64,000 bases of DNA, taken from positions 9,311,188 to 9,375,187 of the forward strand of contig CM034101.1 in the NCBI GenBank assembly GCA_019914945.1. The letters run 5' to 3'. The notes under the pieces were generated by a model. The model ran no database searches. It worked only from the letters and a program-made list of their open reading frames with translations, and was not told the origin of the DNA. Shown here in pieces: positions 22,850-34,446 of the stretch (position 1 is its first letter; each line of letters starts with the position of its first letter). The DNA is from Typha latifolia. Its lineage: Eukaryota; Streptophyta; Magnoliopsida; Poales; Typhaceae. A program made the position numbers and the translations under genes.

Positions 22850-24076
22850 TAATGGTCACCACTAAATAGAAGGCAGCAAAGCAAACAAGCGATCAAGGCT
22901 TGGAGACGGACCACATGGCTCTATCAAGATCTCCATCCCCGTAGAGCTCACGAGGACGGACAAAGGGCCCTCCCAATCTCGCACAAATCATCGCACTCAT
23001 GGCGTAAACGTTGTTGGAGATCAGGGCAACCCTTACTAATAGGAACCATAATCCTCCAAGGTGTACCCCTGAGCATCATTCAAGACAAGAAGACCGTCCC
23101 TCACCAAGAGATGGGAACCGACGACAACCAATCCTAGAGGCACCATGGCAACAACGCGACGAATCGCATGGGCGCCGCACCGATTTACCACCTTGCACCC
23201 GAGAGCACCTATGGCTCCACATCCAAAGGAGGAACCTTGGGAGGAGTGGGAGGAGGCCTCATATTAACCAAGGGTCCAGCAACAAGAGCCACTTCATCGA
23301 GGATGCGAGTACGAACGCGACCAAATGCTTACCCGCACCATTCTAGTCGACTTTCCTAAATTCAGCTATGGTGACCTGTTGGATTGGATTTATAGGGTGG
23401 AACAATTCTTCACAAATCAAGGGACACCTGCCCACCAAAAGGTGCTTCTAGCCTCATTTCACCTTGAAGACGTAGCGGTGAGATGGTTTCAAGCAGCACA
23501 TCGCGCGCGCCTTTACCACTCGAGCTGAGTTGTCTGATGTGCTTTGTGTGCGATTCGAACCTCTGACTATGAAGACTTCTAAGAAACCTTAATGAAGCTA
23601 ACCCAAAAGAAATCTATAAGAGCCTACCAAGAGGAGTTCGAAAGAATTAGCAATCGAGTCCACGGGTGGTCAAACTCTGCTCTCAAAAGCAACTTCATCT
23701 TTGGGCTTCGTCGTGATATCCAAGCGGAAGTCAAATTTACTCGTCCTAACACCATGTGAGAGGCCCTCTCAACGGCACAAATGATAGAGGAAAAGATACG
23801 AGAGTTGAAGGCAATACACCAACGAAAGTGGACCACATTGGAGTCGACAACCACGGATCAAACGCCATTGAGCAACCTGAGACTGCTAGCCTCGGCTGTG
23901 CCATATTTGGGATAGGCTTGGCCAAATCCAAGCGGGCTAGCCCCACCTCGAACCGGGCTAGACCCTAAGGACCAGCTGAGGTTGATAGATCGACGCCTCC
24001 TACCAGCAGACATTGAAGATTGGGGCTCCAAGGGCTTATGTTTCTATTGCAATGAGCACTTCATATATGCTGTGTA
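22850..24076 (+). pseudogene. gypsy gag, family B (broken)
   Basis: The gag precursor is readable across several frames. The N-terminal part is Arg/Pro-rich (about 22850-23320). The capsid core is at 23325-23528 with FPKFSYGDLLDWIYRVEQFF and LASFHLEDVAVRWFQ. The capsid C-terminal part follows (AYQEEFERISNRV, then IFGLRRDIQAEVK and MIEEKIRELK, 23610-23810). It ends at the start of a CCHC zinc knuckle (GLCFYCNEHF, about 24036-24065). Several stops and frameshifts are present, and everything after the knuckle is deleted. It matches gag of families E and M, so these are one wider lineage. Confidence 0.85.
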
Positions 24077-24560
24077 AATTAAGTATTATTTATTTAGTAT
24101 AGAATAGAAAAATATGATAAGAGAGGAGAAAGAGTAGAGAGAAGTGATAAATTATGGTAAAATGCTAATAAGATGTTTAAGAGAGAAGGGAGAAGTAATG
24201 AATTATGATAAGATATTTGACAGAGATAAAGAGATAAATGATAAATTATAATAAGATATTTAAGAGAGGTTGTAGTCAAATTAAGGATAAATTAGTAATT
24301 GGGTTAGCGTATGATATAAGATGTAATTTTCATAAATAGTTTTTATATTATGGAATATGGCTCTTATAATGTTTAGCTCCATCTGGAATAAGAATTCTTA
24401 TTGTTCCAAAGTAAACGGGGGGCCAAGTGAACACAGGCTTAACAAGTTGGAATTATATAAAATTTGAGAGATATTATATTGTAATCAGATAAACTAAAGA
24501 GGTACCGTGTTGCAATGGAACAACATAGAGAGATTTGGACTGGGATGTTCCAATTGGATA
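24077..24560. mobile_element. AT-rich MITE-like repeat
   Basis: It contains GAATAAGAATTCTTATTGTTCC-like palindromic text near 24389, centred on AAGAATTCTT, and a segment (24440-24545) shared with 7840-7935. It resembles 6437-6800 in reverse. The termini are not defined. Confidence 0.4.
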
Positions 24561-24947
24561 AGGTAGAGAGATATTGGATTTGGTCTATTTAGATCTAGAT
24601 CAGAGAAAATACAAATCAAGAATCTTCTCGTTCTCATCGCGTAAAGCACACGTGTATATTAGTTTGTTGTAAGAGAAGAATATTTGATTTTCATGCAAGA
24701 GAGAGTGTTGGTTGGATAAGATCGATTGATTTTTAATTTGGTCCATTAATAGAAAACGGAAGGTAGTGCGAAAAGGTGGAAATCTATGCGTAAAAGCAGA
24801 AGTTTATGGAAAGGCATTTGGAGGTTGTTTTGTTGGGTGATTTTCTAGGTGCTGCATTCAGTAGGTGCTGGATCTAATTAAAAAATTACTATTTGTGGAG
24901 AGGCATTTATGGTTAAAATTTGTTTGTGATCGCAAATTTGTTGAGAG
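24561..24947. other. low-copy spacer with one short direct-repeat copy
   Basis: No gene is seen. Bases 24819-24897 ('aggcatttggaggttgtttt', then 'gattttctaggtgctgcat') recur, diverged, at 25714-25800, on the other side of the hAT MITE. Confidence 0.4.
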
Positions 24948-25705
24948 TAGGGGTGAAAACTGATCCGATAGTGTTCAACCCATATCTGGATTCATATTTT
25001 TAGTCAGGATACGGATTCGGATACGGATATTGGATGGATAGCAATATTTAAAACCATATCCTAACTAAACGGATATGGATAATTTTCAGATAGAGAATCG
25101 GATATTGGACGGATAGTAATATTTAAAACCATATCCTAACTAAACGGATACGGATAATTTTCAGATAGAGGATCGGATATTGGACGGATAGCATTATTCA
25201 AAACCATATCCTAACTAAACGGATATGGATAATTTTCGAATAGAGGATCGAATCTTAAACAGATATTGATTGAATTTAAAAGAACTATAATATTTTATTT
25301 AGATATAATTAACACAAAAATATTAAGAGTTTTACAACAAATAAATTTTTTGTATGTCAAATATGTAAAACTAGAGACATTAATCTCTATAAATAATATA
25401 TAACGTATTATTAGTAACAATATTAATAATTATTATTTAAATAAGCAAACTAAAAACCATAAATCATTCAAAAAAATATGTGCGTAAATGGATATATGAT
25501 ATCCGTATCTGAATCTGAAAAATATATTCGAGCCGTATCCGAACTCGTATTTGAATTTTTTTCAAAAATTCTATCAGTATCTGAATTTTTTTCAAAAATT
25601 CTATCCGTATCCGAATCGGATAGAAATTTTCTATCCGAATCCAATCTGAATCGGGTCGGATAGTGGGTCGGATCGGAGTTAATCCGACCCGTTTTCACCC
25701 CTATA
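24948..25705. mobile_element. hAT-type MITE, 758 bp
   Basis: The ends are inverted: TAGGGGTGAAAAC at the left and GTTTTCACCCCTATA at the right. GTTGAGAG occurs directly on both sides (24940-24947 and 25706-25713), a perfect 8-bp target duplication as made by hAT transposases. The interior has no transposase but many 'cggat(a)' phrases and three 75-bp tandem units. Confidence 0.9.
25025..25249. repeat. three tandem 75-bp units inside the MITE
   Basis: Units start at 25025, 25100 and 25175. Each begins GGATATTGGA(T/C)GGATAG and includes CCATATCCTAACTAAACGGA. Only a few bases differ between units. Confidence 0.9.
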
Positions 25706-25713
25706 GTTGAGAG

Positions 25714-26001
25714 GCATTTAAGGGTTGTTTGGTTGGGTGATTTATCTAGATGCTGCATTAATTGATGTAGTGTCTAACCCAAAAAAGTATTATTTAGTTT
25801 GGTACACTAAATCTAAAATATTAGTAGTAGTATTTTAATAGCCATTTTGATGGAGTGGATATCCACTTATAAGATCATCGCACACTTCAAGCGCCAAAGC
25901 CTCGATCGCCTCCAAATAATGCCCGATTTGTGATTATTGCCTTCCTTCTTACTAGATCTGATTGGAGTGGTAGGCTACCTCTTTAGTAGCTTGGGTTCAA
26001 G
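25714..26001. other. low-copy DNA between two MITEs
   Basis: The first 87 bases repeat 24819-24897. The rest has no repeat or certain exon. A GC-richer part (25880-25990) looks gene-like in base composition, but no open frame is convincing. Confidence 0.35.
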
Positions 26002-26617
26002 TAGACATGATAACCGGGCGGGCCGGGCCGGGTTCGGGCCGGGCTTTTCGGGCCAAGCGGGCTTAAGTCTTTGTTCACGACACGACCCATTAATCATTTG
26101 GGCCGGGCCGAGTTGGGGCCGGGTTGGGGCCGGGCTAGAATAGTTTAGCCCGTTACCGCCCGTTGGCCCGTGAGAGATCAGGCCGGGCCAGCCCAACCCA
26201 CCAATCAGTCGGCCCAACCCATATTTCAGCTATTTTTAGAATTTTTTTAACTATTAGTTTTTTTTTAAAATATTTATATTCCTCTATTTAAAAAAAATTA
26301 AAAAAAATTAAAATTTTTTAAAAGTCTGCTTAAAATAATGCAAAATGGTATAATACTAAAATTTTTTTACTGTAGCAATGGTAAATTACTGTAGCAAAAC
26401 GGGCAAAGCACTTAGCAGACGGGCGGGCTTAATTGCGGGCTAAACGGGTGGGCTTTCGGGTCGGGTCGGGCGGGCAAAGGGCTGGCCCATGCCGCCCATG
26501 GGTAGTTCGGGCTCGGGCCGGGCCGGGCCTAAACCGGGTCCGGGCCGGGCTTAGCCCGGTCCAAACCGGGCCGGGTCGGGCCGAGCATGGGCGGGCTGGG
26601 CCATTTGATCATGTCTA
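26002..26617. mobile_element. GC-rich hAT-type MITE, 616 bp
   Basis: The termini are inverted: TAGACATGAT at the left and ATCATGTCTA at the right. GGTTCAAG is directly repeated on both sides (25994-26001 and 26618-26625), a perfect 8-bp target duplication. Both arms are built of GGGCCGGGCC-like runs that point in opposite directions, around an AT-rich centre (26225-26400). The Gly/Arg open frames inside are artefacts of these runs. No transposase is present. Confidence 0.92.
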
Positions 26618-26625
26618 GGTTCAAG

Positions 26626-26877
26626 ATTGTAGAGCTGAACCTAAATATTTCGTTACGATGTTGCTGTAAAATTTTGTGGATTCCCTGATTCAAAGCAAAT
26701 AAAGTAAAGTTTCAAATTCTGTTCTCAGTGAATTTGAATGTGGTTTGCCATTATTTATCACTTGTTCTCTGGATGGAGAACACTGATATTAATCTCAGTC
26801 TTGGATGTTCTTTGTTAGAGTAGCAGTAAATAATTCGTCTGGCTTGTGCTTTTGGAGAAGTGTGGAAGAATTGTTAG
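26626..26877. other. low-copy DNA left of LTR A4
   Basis: Unique-looking sequence with no assignable repeat. It continues on the far side of A4 at 38355 when A4 is removed. No exon is recognised. Confidence 0.4.
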
Positions 26878-27791
26878 TGTAACGCCCCTACCCGACACGG
26901 GCACGTGCTCGCTCACGTGCCCAAACGACACGCACAGCACACCAGACAGGACAGGTAGAGTCCATCACGCATGGATATACACCCCTATGCTCACATAATC
27001 CATCACAAAATAAATCATGATATCAACAAAATAAATCATGATATCAACAAGATAAACCTATTAATGTAACGCCCCGCCTGGCACGGGCACGCCCACGCGC
27101 CCATATGACATGCACGTTACAAGTGACAGGACGAACGGGGCCCGTCATGCATAGATACACCTATAGTCAATATAATCCATCTCAAAGGTCAATCATACTA
27201 TCAACAAAATAAACCTGTTAACATATGAATATCCAAGCCCACAACAACTGTAACAACCCAAACCAAATTTTTTTTTTTAATTGGGCACGACCAGCTTGCG
27301 TGGTGGGGGCGCCACACGCCCGCTGCTGTTGTCGCAGTGGGCTCCGGCGCCGCTGCAACCCCCTTCACTGCCTCCTCTCTCTCTCTCTATCTATCTCTCT
27401 CTCTCACTCCACTCTCTCTCGACTTTCTTTCGCACTCCTCGTTGCCAACGTCGACCCGCCGCCACCTTCCCGAAGCCGCCGCTGCCGGTGAGAAACTCTT
27501 CCTCCTTCTCTTTGCCTCTCTCTCTCTCTTGCCTGAGCTCGGGCTTGTCGGAGCAGAGCTGCCGGCGAGAGGCCGGCCGCTGGCTGGCCAGTAGCGGCCG
27601 GTGCCCTCCCTGCCGGCCTGGGTCCACAAGCTCCTCCCTGACCTCCTCTCTTTCTTCTCTTCTTCTTCTTCTTCTTCTTCTTCTTCTTCTTCTTTTTCTT
27701 TCTTCTTTCTTCTTATTTCTTATTTCTTCTTCCATTCTCCTTTCTTTCACTAAGCTCCCCTTCTCTCTTCTTCTTCTTCTTCTTCTCCTCC

Positions 27792-27853
27792 CTTCTTCTT
27801 CTTCTTCTTCTTCTTCTTCTTCTTCTTCTTCTTCTTCTTCTTCTTCTTCTTCT
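27792..27853. repeat. (TTC)n microsatellite in A6
   Basis: About 20 uninterrupted TTC units, in the pyrimidine-rich zone of the LTR. Confidence 0.95.
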
Positions 27854-27913
27854 CGTTCTTCTGCTTTCTTTCTTTTTCTTCTTCCTTTATTTCTACTCTT
27901 TTCTTTTCTGCAT

Positions 27914-27967
27914 AGTGCTGGGCTCGGCCCAGCACCGTAGCAGGCAGTGCTGGGCTCAGCCCAGCAA
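27914..27967. repeat. two GC-rich hairpins of the A-family LTR
   Basis: GTGCTGGGCTCGGCCCAGCAC is a near-perfect palindrome (GTGCTGGGC against GCCCAGCAC). A second, GCTGGGCTCAGCCCAGC, follows after 13 bases. Equivalent hairpins occur once, twice or three times in other copies (13330s, 41777-41871, 55468-55517). Confidence 0.85.
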
Positions 27968-29256
27968 TAGTGACATTGTTTTATTATCTACTTTATTTTA
28001 TATTTATTTATTTATTTAATTAGGTATTACTTCCTTAATTAATGTAGATAAATTATTTAGACATTAATTATTGTAATAATAATATATATTCTTCAACATG
28101 ATGATTATTAATTATAAATAGTATAATTAATGATTAACTAGGTTATAAAATATTATGCATAAATATAGATAATACTTATTTTGATGTAACTATGTATTTA
28201 TATTTCTATTAGATTAATAGATAGTGTTGTAAATTATAATTATTAGATTTATGTACTGATATTCATAATATATGCAATTTAAGTAATCTTAACAATTTAT
28301 TATATACTATTGTGTGTAGAATAAGATACTAGTCTTATTAATTAATTATTTTGCATAATTAAGTAAATACTATATAACTTCTAATTAATCAAAATAGACT
28401 AAGAAATATAAATTTATTATAAATAGATCTTATCTATACTTATATCCCATTTATAATTGTTTAGCTTTTACTTTATAATTATATATTTAGAATATTAAAT
28501 AAAAAGAAACGAACCTTTCTCCGTATATTATAACTAGCATTTTATAATAATAGTATGTCATAATATTTGAATTGTACCTATAATGTGAATCTAGTTATGT
28601 GCAAAGTAAAAGAAGTGTTTTTAAACCACATAAACCTTTATATTCTATTTGAACTAATTTTAATTGGATAAACGACTAATTAATATTACTTGAATATTTT
28701 CAAATCCCGAACCCCCTTATTTGAGACCCCGTGGACCTTGCTAGCGATGAGTGTCACTCGGTTATCTGACAGACGTGAGAGATGCGTGGTTTGTGTCTTC
28801 TGATCAGACTGTGAGTAGTCTTATCCCCTATACGCCTTTCTCAAATTAGAATATATTATATCGTATGTACATGCATGTTTTGCCCTCCAGCATTATTATA
28901 TAATTTTATTTAGAGATGATTTCAGTCGAGCATATTTTATCATGCATTTGATTAGGCTGATCTGAGATATGAGTACATTGGTGATATATAGAAATAATTA
29001 TACTGTTATGGTTTTATGTCGGGATGATCTCTATCATGAGTATGCATGTGATAGACTAGCAAAAGTATACATGTATTAGATATATGGTTAGAGTCGGCAT
29101 TACATCATTTTTCTCTTAGCTTATTTACCACCAAAATTTCTGAGTTGCATGATCTGTTGTCGTACTGGATATATGCATATGATTTATCATGTATAGGAAA
29201 TCATAAAAGTACATGTGTATGTGATATGATGTGATGGCTGGTCCGGACTGATACTG

Positions 29257-29490
29257 GACATACTCTTAGCGTATGGCAGAGTCTGGTGATGGCTGATGGT
29301 TGTACTCTTAGCGTATGACAGGGTACAACTATCATTGAAATACTCTAAGCGTATGGCAGGGTATGATTACTTTCTTCTGAGATACCCTTAGCGTATGACA
29401 GGGTATGATTTATCCACAGAGATACCCTTAGCGTATAGCAAGATATGATTTATCTTTAGAGATACTCTTAGCATATGGTAGGGTATGCTC
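29257..29490. repeat. 40-bp minisatellite in A6, six units
   Basis: Units carry 'taccctTAGCGTATGGCAG' and 'ggtatg' and start near 29261, 29303, 29341, 29383, 29423 and 29463 (steps 38-42 bp). LTR F2 has only two such units (43060-43130). Each unit holds a small inverted repeat, TACCCT and AGGGTA. Confidence 0.85.
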
Positions 29491-32400
29491 TGAGCTTGTG
29501 ACATGATGTGTATCGAGTTTGGGACTGGGTACCGTAGTCCAGCATGGTGGATGATATTCAGAGTTGAGATGGATAATTGTGATAGTGAGAGATATGTGGA
29601 TTATATCTGGCTTTGACATATACGATTATCTAGTAGTTGGCATACATCATGCATCATCATTGATGTGACTAATATCATTGGATCATAATTGTTATAAATG
29701 ATATGTCGTTATATTCGGTGATGTTATATGGTAATTTCATCATGTGATATATTTTTGGTTGAGGATATAATATGCTCATTCATGAGAATTGATTTCATTC
29801 ATATATATGTCATTGAGGATACATATATACATGTTCATACATGGCATCATGCTACTTTCTAATTTATATTATCCAGTATATGATTTACTCTCTGTTTGGC
29901 ATCACTGATTCGGGGTAAGATCTATTCACTGAGCCTTTTGTTCATAACTCTCTTTATTTTTTTTCTAACCTTCTCAGATATGTGGACGTGATAGCAACTT
30001 GAGATATCTTGAGAACATATTTTAGAACGATGATGAGGTGAGCTATAGATGATAGTTTAACCAGATATTAAGTTGTACTAGTATTTTTTGATATTTGTAC
30101 TCTTTTGTATTAGACAATGATTTGGATATTACAGGTCGAATCATAGTGTACTATTGTATTAGTTATTTTATTGTATCTTGATGGTTTGTTGTTGCTTGTG
30201 TGGGTCCTGCTAGATTATGTAGTGGTCTAATGTATATTATTGTGGACTGGTATATTCATATGTTAACCAGTTTATTTGGTTAATAGTATGATTTATTTGC
30301 TGATGGATTATGTGATCATGGATAGGTTAGCAGGTTTTATTTGATGATGTCATGATTATATGTGTACAGGAGAGTATCTGTGGGTGATGGGTCCCGCCCG
30401 ACCTGTCGCGTGCGCCATGCATGCCGTGTGGGCGCGTGGCCGAGCACGTGCCCGTGCCGGGCGGGGGTATTAGACAGCTATACAATCTAGTAGGGCCCAC
30501 ATAGGCAACGACAAACTATTAAGATACAACTAAAATCACAAATACATGAGTACACTATAATCCGACCTGTATTATACAAATCATCGTCTATACAATGGAG
30601 TACAAATATTAAATAATGGTATACGTCAATATTTAGATAAACTATCTTCTATACTATCTCACATTTATAGCTCACCTCATCTTTACTCTAAAATATCTCT
30701 TCAGAATATCTTAAGTCACTATCACGTACCATAATATCTAGGGGATTAAAAAAATAAAGAGAATCATAAGCAAAAGGCTCACTGAATAGACCTAGCCCCG
30801 AATTAGTAATGTCAAACAAAGAGTAAATCATGTACTAAATAATATGAATTAGAAAGAGCATCATGTCATGAATAAGTATATGCATGTGTCATCAATAATA
30901 CATAAATGAAACGTAAATATCATGTCATAACTAATAAAAGTAAATAATTCTCGATAATAAATAAACATATCTTTATGTCATACCATCATAATAACTCTCC
31001 TAATATAACACATATAATACATGACGACCATGACCATGTTATGATACATAATGACCACTTAAAAATTAGGTATATTAAATGATAATGAAATCATATACAT
31101 TTCTGACATCACTATGCATAATCAACACCCGGTACCTCACTAGTTTATAAAATCACATGAGGGTAACTCGCCACACGCATGCCCTAGCGAACGGCAGGTG
31201 TTTAATTGTCTATGCGCACAGACTCAACTAACCTCGGACATGAGGCCATGAGATATCGCATATCAGCGACCATAATCATCACTCCAAGCACCCTTAACAT
31301 TGGCGCCTACTCGGGTACCCTCATTCTTTTTCTATTAACTATTTTATTAATGAGATTTATACATTTCCTTTTATATGGTAGATTATGTGCATATATCCAG
31401 TATAATATCAAGTCGTGCATATTAGGAACTTCGGTGGTAATATGGTCAAGAGGAAAATAATACAATATATTCTCTAATCATATATCTAACACATGCATAT
31501 CCTTGCTAGTTTATTACATGCATACTCATGCTAGAGATCATATCGACATAAAATCATAACAGTATAATCATCTCCTATCATCTCTACATATCACTAGTAT
31601 TCTCATAACTCAGATCAGTCTAATCAAATACATGATAAAATATACTCAACTGAAATCATCTCTAGATAAGGTCATATAATCATGTTGGAGGCAAAAACAT
31701 ACATATACATAATTATATAATAAATCCTAATTTGAGAAAGGCGTTTAGGGGATAAGACTACTCACATTCGATCAGAAGACTCAACACACATATCCCTCAT
31801 GTCTATCGATCAACCGCTACTCGTCGTTGGTAAGGTTCATGAGGGGTCTCAAATAAGGGGTTCGGGATCTGAAAATATTTAAGTAGTATGATGTTAGCTG
31901 TTTATCCAATTAGAATCTGTTCGTGTAAAATATAATAATTTATTTTATTAAATAACTGGGTTTATAATATATATGTAATTATGATAACCTTATTCATATT
32001 ATATATTAGGTATATAATAATTAATCTCTTTTGATATAAAATCATAAAAGAATCAGATATAAAATAATATAATTAAAAATATGTTTATATAAAAATAATT
32101 TTCATAGCTTAGTATTTCATTTCATATAGAACAATATATAATAATAAAATGCTAAAATAGTTATATACAATATAAACATGAATATTAGATTTTTATCAAT
32201 ATATCTATATATAGTAATCTAATAATAATGTATAGCTATAGCTATATTTATGTACAGATACTAATAATTATAATTAATCAGTAATTATACTAATTATACT
32301 AATTATACTTAGCTAAAATTATATTAGTGAGTGTAAATTATCAAAATAATTAATTGTCTAAATAAACTAATTTACCTAATATTAGAAAATAATTATATAA

Positions 32401-34446
32401 TTAACAAAAAATAAAGAAAAAAAATAAACACCCACTCTGCTAACGCAAGAAAGGAAGAAGAAAAGAAGGGAGAAGAAGAAAGGAAGAAGAAAAGAAAGGA
32501 AGAAAAAAAAGAAGAAAGAAATGAGGAAGAAGAGAAGAGAAAGAGGATGGGAGTGCAGACCCGAGCCGACGGGGAGGGTACCGGCCGCTACTGGCTAGCC
32601 AGCCACCGGCCTCTTGCCGGCGGCTCAGCTTCGGCGAGCCCGAGCCCAAGGAAAAAGAAAAGAGAGAGAGAGAGAGAGAGAGGTGGTGGAGGGAGGGCTT
32701 GGCAATGGCGGCGGGGCCACCATGCCAATTGGCCCGGCCAGGTTGGTTGGGCTGATAACTGGGGGCCCACCATGCTAGTTAACCTAATCATATATAAATC
32801 AACAATAATCATACTAAACAGCTACATAATTTGGAAGGGCCAACACTGGCCATGACAAACCATTAAGATATAACTAAAATAATTAAAAATTGATTACACT
32901 ATAATTTGACATGTATTATACAAATTATTGTCTAATACAGAGGAGTACAAATATCATATAATTGTAAAACTTAATATCTAAATAAACTATCTTTTATACC
33001 ATCTCACGCCTATAGCTTACCTCATTTTTGCTGTAAAATATCTTTTGAGAATATCTCATGCTGCTATCACATACCATATATCTGAGGGGATTTAAAAAGA
33101 AAGAAAGAGAGCCATAAGCTAAAGACTTAGTAAATAGACCTTACCTCGAATCAGTGATGCCAAATAGAGAGTAAATTATGTACTGAATAATATGAATTAG
33201 AAAAAACCATGATGTCATTTATGAGTATGAAAATGTGTCCTCAATAATATATAAATGTATAGTGGATATCATGTCATAACTGATCACATATATAATTCTT
33301 GACATTGTATAAACAAATCTCCAAATCATACCATCATCATAACTCTCAATATGACACATATGATGTATGCTGACCATGATCATCTATATCAAATACAACC
33401 ATATATGATGCATAATGACCACTCAATAATCATGTATATCAGATGATAATAAAATCATAAGTATTTTTCAATATCTCAATCATCAATATCGACCCTGAAT
33501 AACATCATCATACTAGATCATTGTGCATAGTCAACACTCGGTACTCGATCTCATCATCCAGCCTGTATGCTCAAAACATACCCTACCATTCACTAAGGGT
33601 ATCTTGGTTAAAGTCATACCCTGCCAAACACTAAAGGTATCTCAGTCATAATCATACTCTGCTATGCTAAAGGTATATCAAAATTCATCCAGATCAGGTA
33701 CCCCACAAGTTAATAGAAATCACATGAGGGCAACTCGCCACACGCATGCCCTAATGAATGGCAAGTGTCCAATTGTCTGTGCACACAAGACTCATCGACC
33801 TAGGACATGAGCGACGAGATATCGCATATCAACGACCATAATCATTAAATCAGACACTCCTAACCCTAGCGCCTACTCGAGTACCCTCATGTTTTTTCTA
33901 TCAACTTTTCAATCAATGAGATTTATGTATTTATTTCTATATGATAGATCACGTGCATATATCTAGTACTATAACAAGTCATGCATATCAAGAATTTAGG
34001 TGGTAAGGAAGTCAAGAGGAAAATAATGCAATGCAGTCTCTAACCATATATCTAATACATGCATATCCTCTATGTATCACCAGCATACTCATATCCTAAA
34101 TCAATATAATCAAATGTATGATAAAATATGCTCAACTAAAATCATCTATAAATAAGGTCATATAATCATGTCGGAGGTCAAAACATAGATATACATAATT
34201 ATATAATATATCCTAATTAAGAAAGGTATCTAAGGGAAAAGACTACTCACACATGATCAGGAAGATATGAAGAACATATCCCTCACATTCGTCAACCAAG
34301 GGTCAACTTATTGCTAACCGGATCCACGGGGTCTCACATAAGGGGTTTAGAATCTGAAAAATATTTTAGTATGAAGTTAGTCATTTATCCAATTAGAATC
34401 TGTTCGTATAAAATATAATAATTTATTAAAATTTATTAAATAACTG

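Larger units (their letters stand above)
27249..30476 (+). mobile_element. giant solo LTR A6, nested in A5
   Basis: It starts TGTAACAACCCAAACC and ends near 'gccgggcgggggtattagaca'-type text (GGGCGGGGGTATT at 30460-30471). The possible target duplication is ACAAC (27244-27248) and ACAGC (30474-30478), which leaves the exact end uncertain by a few bases. It has a CT-rich zone, a (TTC)n array, two GC-rich hairpins (27914-27965) and a 40-bp minisatellite (29257-29490). There is no primer site after it, so it is a solo LTR. The 219-codon open frame at 27281 is low-complexity Leu/Ser and not a gene. Confidence 0.82.
27065..32778 (-). mobile_element. giant LTR A5, nested in A4, containing A6
   Basis: It starts TGTAACGCCCCGCCTGGC. 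After the A6 insertion it resumes at about 30477 and shows the reversed A-family blocks, an AT-rich zone (31900-32420), a purine-rich zone (32440-32700) and the GC-rich 'ggttgggctgataac' end near 32750. The right terminus is altered. ATTAA before it and GTTAA near 32778 may be its target duplication. Confidence 0.75.

Noticed and set aside
23545..23575. A tRNA-like reversed T-arm ('gattcgaacctctgac').
   Set aside because: It lies in the family B gag frame (CVRFEPL), and no acceptor stem, D arm or anticodon arm can be folded around it.
25478..25758. Repeat-rich open frames (SDTDRIFEKNS type) as a possible protein.
   Set aside because: They are made by CGGAT/ATCCG repeats in the arms of the hAT MITE, and are open on both strands.
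26002..26617. Gly/Arg-rich open frames as a possible protein.
   Set aside because: They come from the GGGCCGGGCC arms of a MITE with clear termini and target duplication.
26640..26877. Possible exon of a second host gene.
   Set aside because: No frame of useful length, no convincing splice sites and no protein motif. It was kept only as low-copy DNA.
27281..27940. Open frame of 219 codons.
   Set aside because: It is Leu/Ser low-complexity from CT and TTC repeats in LTR A6, open by composition only.
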